The notes under the pieces were generated by a model, which was not told the DNA's origin, made no database searches, and worked only from the letters and a program-made list of their open reading frames with translations. Made by a program: the position numbers and the translations under genes. Shown piece after piece: positions 32,062 to 40,024 of a DNA stretch of 57,294 nucleotides (positions are counted from its first letter, which is position 1; each line of letters opens with the position of its first letter). The stretch comes from a virus: positions 1 to 57,294 of the IMG/VR virus record IMGVR_UViG_3300047457_001216; one strand, 5' to 3'.

Positions 32062-33187
32062 AGCCCTCTTATCAACACAGATCATCGACACCACAACGGT
32101 GGGGCGGTCGGTGATGACTGCCATAGATGCAACAGCGGCACGGACTGCCCTCGGGCTGGGCACACTCAGCACCCAGAACGGCACCATCACCGATTATCTG
32201 ACGACCGCTGCAGCAGCCACCACGTATCAACCACTGGACGGCGATTTGACGGCACTGGCGGCACTCAGCGGAACGAATAACATCTACTACCGATCCGCTG
32301 CAAACACATGGAGCAGCGTGACAATCGGAACCGGGCTGACGTTCACGGGCGGGACACTGGCGGCGAGCGGCGGTAGCGGGATCAGCAGCCTCAACGGGCT
32401 GACAGACGCAACCCAAACATTTGCGGCGGGCACGAGCGGGACCGACGTGGCGTGGGTCAGTTCGGCAGGCGTCCACACTCTAAACATCCCGTCAGCGAGT
32501 GCGACGGCGAGGGGGTTAGTCACTACAGGCACACAGACGATTGCTGGAGCAAAGACGTTTTCTTCCAAGATTACAGCACCAGCAACTGGACAAGCGAGTA
32601 CCGGCGGAATTGGAAACGCAGGTAATGGAATAGACTTTGCTGAAGGTGTTTTAGTTTACATTACTGGCCGTGGTTTAAGTCAAAGATATCCGGTCTACAT
32701 AACAGGGAACAGTTCTTCGGGCAGTGTCCCGACTGTCAAGTTAGCATCCGACTGTGTAATATCGTGGGAATCCGCAACAGATCCCGGAACCAGTCCAAGT
32801 CCCGGTTCTTTACAGCTAGCAAGATGGGCCAACGACCATCTGACTCAACGGCGTGGAACTAACGCACAGACGTTTTCTGTTACGAATACGTACAGCAGTG
32901 ATACGTCTTTTGAAAGAGTGACGATCGGCTGGTCCGCCAACGTCTGCACAATCACGACCGAGAAAGGATCGGCTGGTGGTACGCTGCGAGGGCTGCGGAT
33001 TGGCGATGCATCAACGGCACTGCTCGGATTCTATGGGGCCACAGCAATCGTACAACCGGGAACTGGCGTGGCATCAGCCACGCGAGTCGGCGGCGGTGGA
33101 ACGGCACTGACAGACACTGACACATTCGACGGCTACACGATTGGCCAAGTCGTTAAGGCACTGCGAAACTTAGGATTCCTCGCATGA
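32051..33187 (+). CDS. Tail fibre protein, 378 aa
   Basis: Gly/Ala/Ser/Thr-rich beta protein. The N-terminal part (ATAARTALGLGTLSTQNGTI) carries the ALGLG-type repeat of phage fibres, and the C-terminus DTFDGYTIGQVVKALRNLGF resembles a recurrent fibre-end motif. ATG 32051. From about here codons favour ACA, GCA and ATC over third-position G, so the fibre module differs in composition from the upstream late genes and may have been exchanged. Confidence 0.7.
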   Translation: MAIEALLSTQIIDTTTVGRSVMTAIDATAARTALGLGTLSTQNGTITDYLTTAAAATTYQPLDGDLTALAALSGTNNIYYRSAANTWSSVTIGTGLTFTGGTLAASGGSGISSLNGLTDATQTFAAGTSGTDVAWVSSAGVHTLNIPSASATARGLVTTGTQTIAGAKTFSSKITAPATGQASTGGIGNAGNGIDFAEGVLVYITGRGLSQRYPVYITGNSSSGSVPTVKLASDCVISWESATDPGTSPSPGSLQLARWANDHLTQRRGTNAQTFSVTNTYSSDTSFERVTIGWSANVCTITTEKGSAGGTLRGLRIGDASTALLGFYGATAIVQPGTGVASATRVGGGGTALTDTDTFDGYTIGQVVKALRNLGFLA

Positions 33188-33582
33188 GCACAGGCACACA
33201 GACAGGCTACCCGTTGCCACCAGTGGCATTCGACGCGAACGAATGGGCACGGAATAAAATACTGCGAGCGAATCAGTTGCAGGAGTTAATCTTGCAGCAG
33301 TTCATGGCAGCCTATCAGGATTTCTGGGGTGTCAGCGATCCGCCGAACGGCAGCGTGCATACTGTGCAGCAGATGCAAGACATCATCAATGCCATGCCAC
33401 AAGCGACGGCACTGGACATTATGCAGGACAGCCGAGGATTCTCGGCTTACATTGAATCGGCATATCCCGGCGTCCTACCTGCGAAATATCGGGATTCGGC
33501 TTTCGATGTCACGATCACGAATAACACAATCATTGTGGGCAGCCTGAAGCCCGCATGGGCAGCCCCTCCTGAGGTAACGTAA
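33184..33582 (+). CDS. Hypothetical fibre-region protein, 132 aa
   Basis: Begins MSTGTQTGYPLPPVAFDANE and has a helical core (LQELILQQFMAAYQDFWG) plus a beta-rich C-terminus. Start overlaps the fibre stop (ATGA) and stop overlaps the next ATG (TAATG). Might be a fibre chaperone or baseplate subunit. Function unknown. Confidence 0.5.
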   Translation: MSTGTQTGYPLPPVAFDANEWARNKILRANQLQELILQQFMAAYQDFWGVSDPPNGSVHTVQQMQDIINAMPQATALDIMQDSRGFSAYIESAYPGVLPAKYRDSAFDVTITNNTIIVGSLKPAWAAPPEVT

Positions 33583-34973
33583 TGGCAACGCAAACCGTCG
33601 AATTCCGAGCAGCCCCAGGCCTCACGCTGACAGCCAAACTGTTTACGGCTGGCAGCGATACCGTTGTTCAGACGGCATCAGCAGTCACCGAAGCCACAAA
33701 CCGCAAAGGCACCTACGCAGCCACGTTCACCGATCCCGGTGCGGCTGAGTTCGAGTTGATTGCGTTCAGTGGGACTACGCCGGTGTGTCGCTGGCTTTGT
33801 ACGCTGACACTTACGACGGCGACATTTCAGGCGTATGAGGTCAGGGTGTCCTCTGTTGTGAATTCCGTCGGCAGTATCAACGGCATCACCTTCCCGGCGA
33901 ATTTCGGCACACTCGGAATCAACAGCAGCGGACACCTGCTGCGTACTGTTCTGGTGGACACGACGACCACAAACAGCGATATGCGAGGCACCGATGGTGC
34001 TGCGCTGGCGTCGCACTACACGGCCGGCCGAGCACAGTATCTCGACAACCTGAACGTGGGCGGTGCAGTGGCGTCGCAGGCGGACATCGCTGCACTGAAT
34101 CAGTCTGCGAGTCGTCGCGTGACGCTGGCGACTGTGGTCCAGTACGAGCGACCGGAGACGGGCAGCACTGGATACACGGTCGAGGCTCGCACGTATGACG
34201 GCGACGGGAACGCGGTCAACGCTGACTCGACACCGACACTGACTGCGACGGGCTCTGTCACTGGCTCCCTCAGCGGCAATCTGGGCTCGGCAACGAACCC
34301 GGCGACTGGCGTGTATCGGTGGACGTACACTGTGGCCAACACGGCGACAGTGGAGCAGGTGCGGTACGATCTGTCGGCGACAATCTCGGCCGTCACGTTC
34401 ACCCAGAGTGCGTTCACTCAAGTCACGGATCTGGTGTCCGCAACGTGGACAAGCACGGATGCGTCCAGGCTGTTGGCGGTGTACAACAAACTGCCGAGCA
34501 GGTCGTATCTGACAGGTGCGACGGCAGCCACTGGAGAACTGGTGCCCGGGGATATTCTGAACCAGTTGCCGTCTGCAGGCTGGACGAACGGCAGTTTCGG
34601 GGACCGCTTGTTGGTCGGGGCGAACTCCAACAGGACCGTGCAGGTCACCGGGGCTGGGCATGCTGCTGCGGATGTGCATGAGTTCCAGCCCGGAGTCCTG
34701 ACCGCTGCTGACACAGACGCAACCTTCCGGGCGATGATCAACACGGAGGTGCTGGATGTGCTGGCAACGGATCTGTTTACCGAGCTGTCGACGATTCCGG
34801 CGGCCAGCAGCAGCCTAAAGGACAAGATCACCTTCCTGTTCATGCTGGCGCGGAACAAAATGACATCCAGTTCAACGACGGCGACTCTGTTCCGGGACGA
34901 CGGGACGACGACTGTCGGCACCAGTCCGCAGAGTGAGTTGGCTGGTGTGTTCACTCGGGGAGAGTTCTCGTGA
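33582..34973 (+). CDS. Tail fibre/appendage protein, 463 aa
   Basis: N-terminal beta domain MATQTVEFRAAPGLTLTAKL, a module also seen in other phage appendage proteins. A central Thr/Ser/Ala/Asn-rich region holds Ig-like beta repeats (TPTLTATGSVTGSLSGNLGS). The C-terminus has RNKMTSSSTTATLFRDDGTT, a common appendage ending. Probably part of the receptor-binding complex with the fibre gene. The stop overlaps the next start (GTGA). Confidence 0.65.
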   Translation: MATQTVEFRAAPGLTLTAKLFTAGSDTVVQTASAVTEATNRKGTYAATFTDPGAAEFELIAFSGTTPVCRWLCTLTLTTATFQAYEVRVSSVVNSVGSINGITFPANFGTLGINSSGHLLRTVLVDTTTTNSDMRGTDGAALASHYTAGRAQYLDNLNVGGAVASQADIAALNQSASRRVTLATVVQYERPETGSTGYTVEARTYDGDGNAVNADSTPTLTATGSVTGSLSGNLGSATNPATGVYRWTYTVANTATVEQVRYDLSATISAVTFTQSAFTQVTDLVSATWTSTDASRLLAVYNKLPSRSYLTGATAATGELVPGDILNQLPSAGWTNGSFGDRLLVGANSNRTVQVTGAGHAAADVHEFQPGVLTAADTDATFRAMINTEVLDVLATDLFTELSTIPAASSSLKDKITFLFMLARNKMTSSSTTATLFRDDGTTTVGTSPQSELAGVFTRGEFS

Positions 34974-35224
34974 ACCTGAGAGCGGCATTACAGCTCGGGA
35001 AACCGTTCCGAGTGACATTGCCTGCTGCCGATGGTACCATCGACAGTGCGGACCGCGCACACCTTGTGTTTGCGTACTATGTGGCGCCGCAGGAGATCGG
35101 GGAAGCCCGGTGTGGCTGGGTGGCAGGCGTCGAGGACAGGGTGTGGCTGCGGCGGTGGCAGGGGCGTGTGTGGTTTGTGGGTGCGTCTGAGAGTGTGTTT
35201 ACGGGGAGGCCGTGCTCATCATGA
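34970..35224 (+). CDS. Hypothetical small appendage-region protein, 84 aa
   Basis: Starts MNLRAALQLGKPFRVTLPAA and is beta-rich with several Trp. It overlaps the fibre gene stop and the next start (ATGA at 35221). Probably a small tail-fibre accessory by position. No family recognised. Confidence 0.45.
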   Translation: MNLRAALQLGKPFRVTLPAADGTIDSADRAHLVFAYYVAPQEIGEARCGWVAGVEDRVWLRRWQGRVWFVGASESVFTGRPCSS

Positions 35225-35586
35225 CATGCGGAGAATCTGACAACGTCATCTGCAAGCATGTGCTGGCGACGAAGACGTTCTACGTGGATCTCAACACTTT
35301 ACCGATCGGTGTCACGGTCGTCTCTGCGACTGCTCAGGCTGCTGAGGATGCGTCTCTGATCGTCGAGGCGATCGAGGTGGTGCAGGCTGACACGACGATC
35401 GAGACGGCAACGGCCGGCTGTCAGGACACGGTCCTGTACGCTGACAGGGCGGTGCTGGTGAAACTCAGTGGTGGCGCCCCGACAGGCGAGGAGACACCAC
35501 TGGTTGTCACGTGGACGCAATCAGACGGCGACGTCGACTCCCTGGACTGTCGCGTCCTGATCACCGGATCCGAGCTGGGCACTTAA
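35221..35586 (+). CDS. Hypothetical beta-rich protein, 121 aa
   Basis: Begins MTCGESDNVICKHVLATKTF, then LPIGVTVVSATAQAAEDASL, and ends LDCRVLITGSELGT. Small beta-rich protein resembling phage Ig-like or fibre-base accessories. It is the last gene of the late operon. Its 3' end overlaps the convergent endonuclease-like gene by 66 bases. Confidence 0.45.
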   Translation: MTCGESDNVICKHVLATKTFYVDLNTLPIGVTVVSATAQAAEDASLIVEAIEVVQADTTIETATAGCQDTVLYADRAVLVKLSGGAPTGEETPLVVTWTQSDGDVDSLDCRVLITGSELGT

Positions 35587-36171
35587 CTCAGCCGCGATGG
35601 CAGCGTCGATGCGGTCCTGCAGGTTCTCCGGCTTCAGTGACCAGACGTTCTGCCGGCTACAGTTCAGCAGTTTTTGGATGTCGGACACCGTCAGAATCCG
35701 GCCGTGAGACCTCCAGATCCGGGTAATCCACAGACAATGTGGCCGTTTGGGGCCCAGAATGAAGTTGTCGGGGCCGAGGGGCCTCCTGTGGTCCGGCCGG
35801 TACAGTTGCATGCCGTCCGGAATTTCGGGGACATCCCGGGTGAAATTCTCCCAGACCTTCCACTCTTCGCCGCAGTGCGTGCTGGCGATCATCGCATGCC
35901 AGAATACGCGGAGCTTTTTGTCCCGGAATTTTGAGCGACCACAGCCGCAGTGCTGTGTGGTCTCGCACCGTGTGCTCCAGATCTCCTTCTGCCGGTTGCA
36001 CCGGGGGCACTCGATAAGCCATGCTCCGAAGGACGTGCGGACTCCGGAGGCGTCCTGACAGAAGCCTCGGAATTCGAGGAATTTCACACCATGCTCGTTG
36101 GTGGTGCCCGTGCGGTCGACCCATTTTTTCGACCGTACATCCATGTGGCGTTCGCGATTGATCGTTTGCAC
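35521..36171 (-). CDS. Zinc-ribbon, AP2/HNH-like endonuclease with HTH, 216 aa
   Basis: N-terminal zinc ribbon (CPRCNRQ... then HCGCGR), a central FWHAMIASTH... region with PDGMQLYRPDHRRPLGPDNF resembling the AP2/HNH-type homing module, and a C-terminal HTH (LTVSDIQKLLNCSRQNVWSL). This three-part form is typical of free-standing homing-type endonucleases. It lies at the convergent border beyond a minus-strand terminator. GTG 36171 is chosen for AGGGG 10 bases upstream. Catalytic residues are only tentatively assigned. Confidence 0.6.
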   Translation of the reverse strand: MQTINRERHMDVRSKKWVDRTGTTNEHGVKFLEFRGFCQDASGVRTSFGAWLIECPRCNRQKEIWSTRCETTQHCGCGRSKFRDKKLRVFWHAMIASTHCGEEWKVWENFTRDVPEIPDGMQLYRPDHRRPLGPDNFILGPKRPHCLWITRIWRSHGRILTVSDIQKLLNCSRQNVWSLKPENLQDRIDAAIAAELSAQLGSGDQDATVQGVDVAV

Positions 36172-36190
36172 TACAGACCCCTAAAAAGAG

Positions 36191-36220
36191 AAAAGCCGGG
36201 CTGTTTCCAGCCCGGCCACC
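36191..36220 (-). terminator. Rho-independent terminator for leftward replication genes
   Basis: GCCGGGCTG (36195-36203) pairs with CAGCCCGGC (36208-36216), loop TTTC. On the minus strand it is followed by TTTTCTCTTTTT. It ends the transcript of 39727-36252, so the endonuclease gene downstream needs read-through or its own promoter. Confidence 0.88.
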
Positions 36221-36251
36221 CATTGACCGAAACTGTACCGCCCGATACAGT

Positions 36252-37163
36252 TTACTCGTCAATCTCCGTCGCGTCAATAGAGCCTGAGTTCCACGATTCC
36301 TTCATTCGCGTATGAATCGTGTGCTCAACAGCATCGCCTTCGACTGGCGACAGTGTCGACTTCAGGTTCAGAGTGGGCACCGAGTATTTCACCTCGACGA
36401 TTTTCCCGGTACCGTCGTCTGCCTTCGTGGTTTCCTGCTTCAGGCCGATCCCGACAACGGTGTGCCAGTACGGGACCTGCAGTCGCAGCAGCCACTGACG
36501 GATCGGCTTGAGCGCTGAGGAGCCTGTCCGGATCACGTAGGGCAGCGGGTGCGACTTTGTCAGGACGAACAGGAGCGCAGATTCCTTGGCGAATTTCCCC
36601 TTCCCGCCACGGCCGGAGCCGAACTGTGTCCACGGCAGGGCCGGCCAGTTCCAGTGGGATCGGCCGTTCTCGGTGATTTCGTAATCTCCGATCTGCTTGG
36701 CCATCTCGGAATCCACTCCCTCGATCGCCACGATCTTGCCCTGCTCGTTGCGAGTCACCTCGTTGTCAGGTCGCACCATACGGGCGATGCTCATGTCGCG
36801 GGTTGCCATGATCGGCCGGTCACCGTTGCCGAGGCCCTGTGTCGCCCAGAGCGTTCCCTGCAACGCCCAGAACACGAGCACACCCTCGATCTCGGCCAGA
36901 GACTCAACGCCACTCGCCCCCTCGATCTCCCAGAACCGGCCGCCACCCGACGGGGTTTTCACCGTGGTCAGGTCCTGTGCGGTCAGTTCCATGCCGGCCG
37001 TGTTGGCAGCCAGTGCCCTCGCCTGCACGCTGTCTGGATCGTAGGTCGGGAACCGCCGCAGCGCAGCGAAGTTGACGGGATCCGAGTGGACCAGCGCCAA
37101 AGCCTTCTGCGGGTTGGACGGGACAATCAAACGACTCACAGCATTCGAAACATTCTCAGACAT
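36252..37163 (-). CDS. Conserved replication-cluster protein, 303 aa
   Basis: Not assigned to a named family. A C-terminal block (LLFVLTKSHPLPYVIRTGSS, KPIRQWLLRLQVPYWHTVVG) is a layout I associate with a widespread phage protein found near replication and recombination genes, possibly DNA-binding. The N-terminus has FPTYDPDSVQARALAANTAG. ATG 37163 is chosen with GGTGTGAG upstream rather than a TTG at 37193. Downstream of the helicase in the same operon. Confidence 0.55.
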   Translation of the reverse strand: MSENVSNAVSRLIVPSNPQKALALVHSDPVNFAALRRFPTYDPDSVQARALAANTAGMELTAQDLTTVKTPSGGGRFWEIEGASGVESLAEIEGVLVFWALQGTLWATQGLGNGDRPIMATRDMSIARMVRPDNEVTRNEQGKIVAIEGVDSEMAKQIGDYEITENGRSHWNWPALPWTQFGSGRGGKGKFAKESALLFVLTKSHPLPYVIRTGSSALKPIRQWLLRLQVPYWHTVVGIGLKQETTKADDGTGKIVEVKYSVPTLNLKSTLSPVEGDAVEHTIHTRMKESWNSGSIDATEIDE

Positions 37164-37218
37164 CTCACACCATTCTTTCTTTGAAACAGACAATCAGACA
37201 ATCGAACGATCAGACAAA

Positions 37219-37461
37219 CTACTTCACCCGGGTGACACGCCAGCCATCAACATTCTCGATGCGAGTCTTTGTCACCTTAAACTCGCACTCGACACAGTGT
37301 CGCCTCTTGAATGCCAGACAGCAAGAATGCAGACTGTGATACGTGGTATCAGCAGTCTCGAAGAACTGGCCTACAGCCAGCTCGTCGATTGGAAACTGAC
37401 GAGGCCTGCCACGGACAGGCTCCGGAATCTCGCCCCTGCGGATTTGGTATCTACTTGCCAC
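37219..37461 (-). CDS. Basic hypothetical protein, 80 aa
   Basis: Starts MASRYQIRRGEIPEPVRGRP and continues with DELAVGQFFETADTTY. The layout of Arg/Gln-rich start, a fixed GxFF, and a C-terminal VTKTRIENVDGWRVTRV fits small phage DNA-associated proteins (DUF7303-like appearance). GTG start with GGTGAG upstream. It overlaps the start region of the next-upstream gene by 11 bases. Confidence 0.5.
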   Translation of the reverse strand: MASRYQIRRGEIPEPVRGRPRQFPIDELAVGQFFETADTTYHSLHSCCLAFKRRHCVECEFKVTKTRIENVDGWRVTRVK

Positions 37462-37900
37462 TGCTCACCACACTCAGTTTCGTTGTTTCGGTTTTCTTGA
37501 ACTGCTGCACGATGTGCAACGCCAGAGCAGTCTGCTCCGGATCACTCTGCTCCAACTGCTCCTGATTCTCGACAATGTCAGTTACTCGCCTCCGGAGAGA
37601 CTGCGCGTTACACGCCGGCTGAACAATGTCGGAAAAAATCGGATGGTTGGCCATCTGATACAGCAACTCGGATTTCAACTCAGGAGGCAGGCTGTACCAC
37701 ACCTCCTGACGAGGAGCAAATGTGTAGCCGTGAGCCGAGAACCGCTGCTGGCCAGACATCGCCAACCCAGTCAGCACCTGCTCCTGCAGAGCATCCATCT
37801 CTTCCTGCAGTTTCTCAATCAACTTCTTCGCCTCATCCCTCCTGTCGCGCACTTCCAGATACTGCTGAGCCAAACCACTCAGTAAATTCAATCCCTCCAT
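37451..37900 (-). CDS. Coiled-coil replication-cluster protein, 149 aa
   Basis: N-terminal coiled coil (LAQQYLEVRDRRDEAKKLIE...), then a small domain with SAHGYTFAPRQEVWYSLPPE. A helix-plus-beta design like that of phage Gp157-like or accessory recombination proteins, but not assigned. ATG 37900 has GGAG eight bases upstream. Confidence 0.5.
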   Translation of the reverse strand: MEGLNLLSGLAQQYLEVRDRRDEAKKLIEKLQEEMDALQEQVLTGLAMSGQQRFSAHGYTFAPRQEVWYSLPPELKSELLYQMANHPIFSDIVQPACNAQSLRRRVTDIVENQEQLEQSDPEQTALALHIVQQFKKTETTKLSVVSSGK

Positions 37901-37950
37901 CGCCACAACTCCATTCTGTCATAAAAGTGTAGGACAACACGCCACAAATG

Positions 37951-39420
37951 TCAAAACTCAAAATCATCCAGCCTCAAAATACTGTCAATCACACCCTGCT
38001 TTTTGTCACGAGCGTCATAGACAGCAGCGTCCACAGTGCCTTCTGTCACAAGGTAGTAGTACGTCACGTTCTGGGTTTGCCCGGGTCGGTACTGCCTCGC
38101 CATCATCTGGTCGTAGCCGCCGGGAGTGACCAGCCCCGTGTTCAGTATGATCCCGATCCGAGAGCGAGTCAGGTCCACTCCGGATCCGCCGGACTTGATC
38201 TGCACCGCCAGCACATCCACATCCTCGGGATACTTCGAATACTGTGTCAGGTCGTTCCGCTGGCCTGACACTTCACCGTACCGGCGGCCGAGAATCTCAC
38301 AGCATCTCTTTACCGTGGCCATGTCATGCGTAAACCACCCGTAGACACAGACCGGCTCATCCGTCTGCTCCAGCAGGTCGAGCAGCACCCGCCGTTTCTC
38401 TGTGTCTGTGTCGACTTCCTCACCATCCTCCGTCTTCACGTACCCCTGTGCAAGCTGCAGCAGTCGCATCCAGTTCACAGCACCCGTCTGCCCGACGGCG
38501 AATATGCGTTCCTCGGTGACGCCTTCACCAGATTCGATCATCTTTTTGATCTCGATCATCCCATCACGCTGCATCTTAAAATAGGCATCTTTGCCTCTTG
38601 TGAGATCGCATGAGACTCTGATCATCTGCTTGTCTGGCAACACCAGGACGCCCTTCGGAATGTGGTGCCTGTAGGGCGCAATCTTTCGTTTGATCTCGTC
38701 GATGTTCTTCCACGACTTCACCGCATTCGGGATGTACGGATTCATGATCGCATACTGCGAGCGGTAGTGTGTCCAGAACCGGCCGAACACCTTCGGATCC
38801 AAAAACCGGAACTGAGCAAACAAGTCCCCGGGATCGTTGTCGATTGGTGTCCCGCTGAGACAGATCCGCACCGTGTTCAGGGTCTTCTCCGCCAGACTGG
38901 CGACGAATTTGCTGATCTGGGACCCGTGTCCTTTGATTCGTTGACTTTCGTCGCAGACGATCGCCCGCAGCGGAATGGACAAGAGCAGTGCCTTGAACGC
39001 CGGCAGAATCGCACTCTCGTAATTCAGCACCAGAATGGACGTTTGCTGGTGCATCCGTGCGTTCGCCAATTCCACCGCCATCGCCTTCGATCGCTTCTCT
39101 GCGTTGCCGGTCTTCGGCGGCACGATCACTCGCAGGCTGGCGAACGCCGGGTGTTTTCTCTGCTCGCCCAGCCACCCGCCGATTACGGCGCGTGGACACA
39201 GGATCAGTGCTGTTTGTGAGTTCGTGAGGATCCGGCACAACGCCGACATCGCCATGAACGTCTTTCCGGTGCCCATGTGCGCCTCCAGCAGACTCGCCTG
39301 GCGGCTCGCCAAGAAGTCGATTGCTGGTGGCTGATGCCCCCAGGTTTGGGCCGGAGTGACGTTCGGCGAGTCGGTCGAAGACGTCTCTAATTGTTCGTGC
39401 TGATCGGGGATGCTCGACAT
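37951..39420 (-). CDS. SNF2/DEAD-like helicase, 489 aa
   Basis: Superfamily 2 ATPase. Motif I AHMGTGKT (residues 47-54), motif II CDESQ (D157-E158-S159-Q160, DEAH-like), motif III LSGTPID (about 188-194). Motif V is KSGGSGVDL, and motif VI is QMMARQYRPGQ (about 438-448) with both arginines. Processes replication or recombination intermediates, as phage SNF2-like helicases do. About 489 aa is typical. A stop-less upstream frame runs into it from 39727. SD for ATG 39420 is weak (CAGGG). Confidence 0.85.
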   Translation of the reverse strand: MSSIPDQHEQLETSSTDSPNVTPAQTWGHQPPAIDFLASRQASLLEAHMGTGKTFMAMSALCRILTNSQTALILCPRAVIGGWLGEQRKHPAFASLRVIVPPKTGNAEKRSKAMAVELANARMHQQTSILVLNYESAILPAFKALLLSIPLRAIVCDESQRIKGHGSQISKFVASLAEKTLNTVRICLSGTPIDNDPGDLFAQFRFLDPKVFGRFWTHYRSQYAIMNPYIPNAVKSWKNIDEIKRKIAPYRHHIPKGVLVLPDKQMIRVSCDLTRGKDAYFKMQRDGMIEIKKMIESGEGVTEERIFAVGQTGAVNWMRLLQLAQGYVKTEDGEEVDTDTEKRRVLLDLLEQTDEPVCVYGWFTHDMATVKRCCEILGRRYGEVSGQRNDLTQYSKYPEDVDVLAVQIKSGGSGVDLTRSRIGIILNTGLVTPGGYDQMMARQYRPGQTQNVTYYYLVTEGTVDAAVYDARDKKQGVIDSILRLDDFEF

Positions 39421-39727
39421 AAAAACCCTGTTTATTGTCTCGAAAGGTGGTCAGATCAGACATCACACGAGCGGCATACTCTGCATCGCTCAATGATTCC
39501 AAAGATTCGTCATGACGGAAATGCGTGACCGTATAGCTGCACGGAATCAGCCTGCCCTTTTTTGTCGATCGGACAAGCCACGCCGTCCATGCTACGCTAC
39601 CTGTCGGCTGCTCGTAGTCGTCACGCAGCCTGTAAGACTCAATGACCAGCAAATCCGTGTTGTCGATGACCGCCTGCAGCAGCAGGCGTATCCGCAACAG
39701 GTTTCGTTTGGCCATCGGGATGAACAC
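38576..39727 (-). CDS. Upstream open frame of helicase; only first ~110 codons look coding
   Basis: GTG 39727 has GAGG at good spacing. The first 110 residues (MFIPMAKRNLLRIRLLLQAV, then NTDLLVIESYRLRDD and HFRHDESLESL) look like a real basic helical protein. Past about 39400 the frame runs on for 275 codons as low-quality overlap with the helicase, which is unlikely to be real. A one-base change in the T5 run near 39420 would either end this protein at once or fuse it to the helicase. I give the full open frame but trust only about 39400-39727. Confidence 0.35.
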   Translation of the reverse strand: MFIPMAKRNLLRIRLLLQAVIDNTDLLVIESYRLRDDYEQPTGSVAWTAWLVRSTKKGRLIPCSYTVTHFRHDESLESLSDAEYAARVMSDLTTFRDNKQGFYVEHPRSARTIRDVFDRLAERHSGPNLGASATSNRLLGEPPGESAGGAHGHRKDVHGDVGVVPDPHELTNSTDPVSTRRNRRVAGRAEKTPGVRQPASDRAAEDRQRREAIEGDGGGIGERTDAPANVHSGAELRECDSAGVQGTALVHSAAGDRLRRKSTNQRTRVPDQQIRRQSGGEDPEHGADLSQRDTNRQRSRGLVCSVPVFGSEGVRPVLDTLPLAVCDHESVHPECGEVVEEHRRDQTKDCALQAPHSEGRPGVARQADDQSLMRSHKRQRCLF

Positions 39728-39934
39728 AAAATATCCTCACTGTGCGATTGCCACTCGTGATTTTTGAGGTTAATCAGGTCGACCGGTGAGGCCGGACACC
39801 CTCGCAGTGAACTGCTCCGCAGCCACGCCACCAACGTGACTGCGGACTGGAAACCAAGACGACTGCTACATACGTCATCGCACTAAACGATTCTCCAGCA
39901 CATCAGCAAAACTGGAGAACAGCCGGATTGTGGC

Positions 39935-39965
39935 TGGACAAACACACGTGGTCAAGTGATATAGT
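39935..39965 (+). promoter_or_regulatory. Extended -10 promoter of the primase operon
   Basis: TGATATAGT (39957-39965) is an extended -10 (TGn plus TATAGT), with TGGACA at 39935-39940 as a possible -35 at 19-base spacing. The intergenic region 39728-40024 separates leftward and rightward replication genes and holds no credible gene. A small CTGCA...TGCAG hairpin lies before the gene. Confidence 0.45.
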
Positions 39966-40024
39966 ATAAAGTTAGGATTGTTTTTCTCAGAATCGTCTGC
40001 ACAATGCAGGCGAAAGGATTCCGT

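Noticed and set aside
33678-34679. 333-codon minus-strand open frame
   Set aside because: Antisense shadow of the appendage gene; Arg/His/Cys-rich with no motif.
39592-39834. 80-codon minus-strand frame in the divergent intergenic region
   Set aside because: Overlaps the start of the 39727 gene in another frame, is Ser/Cys-rich and lacks a ribosome site.
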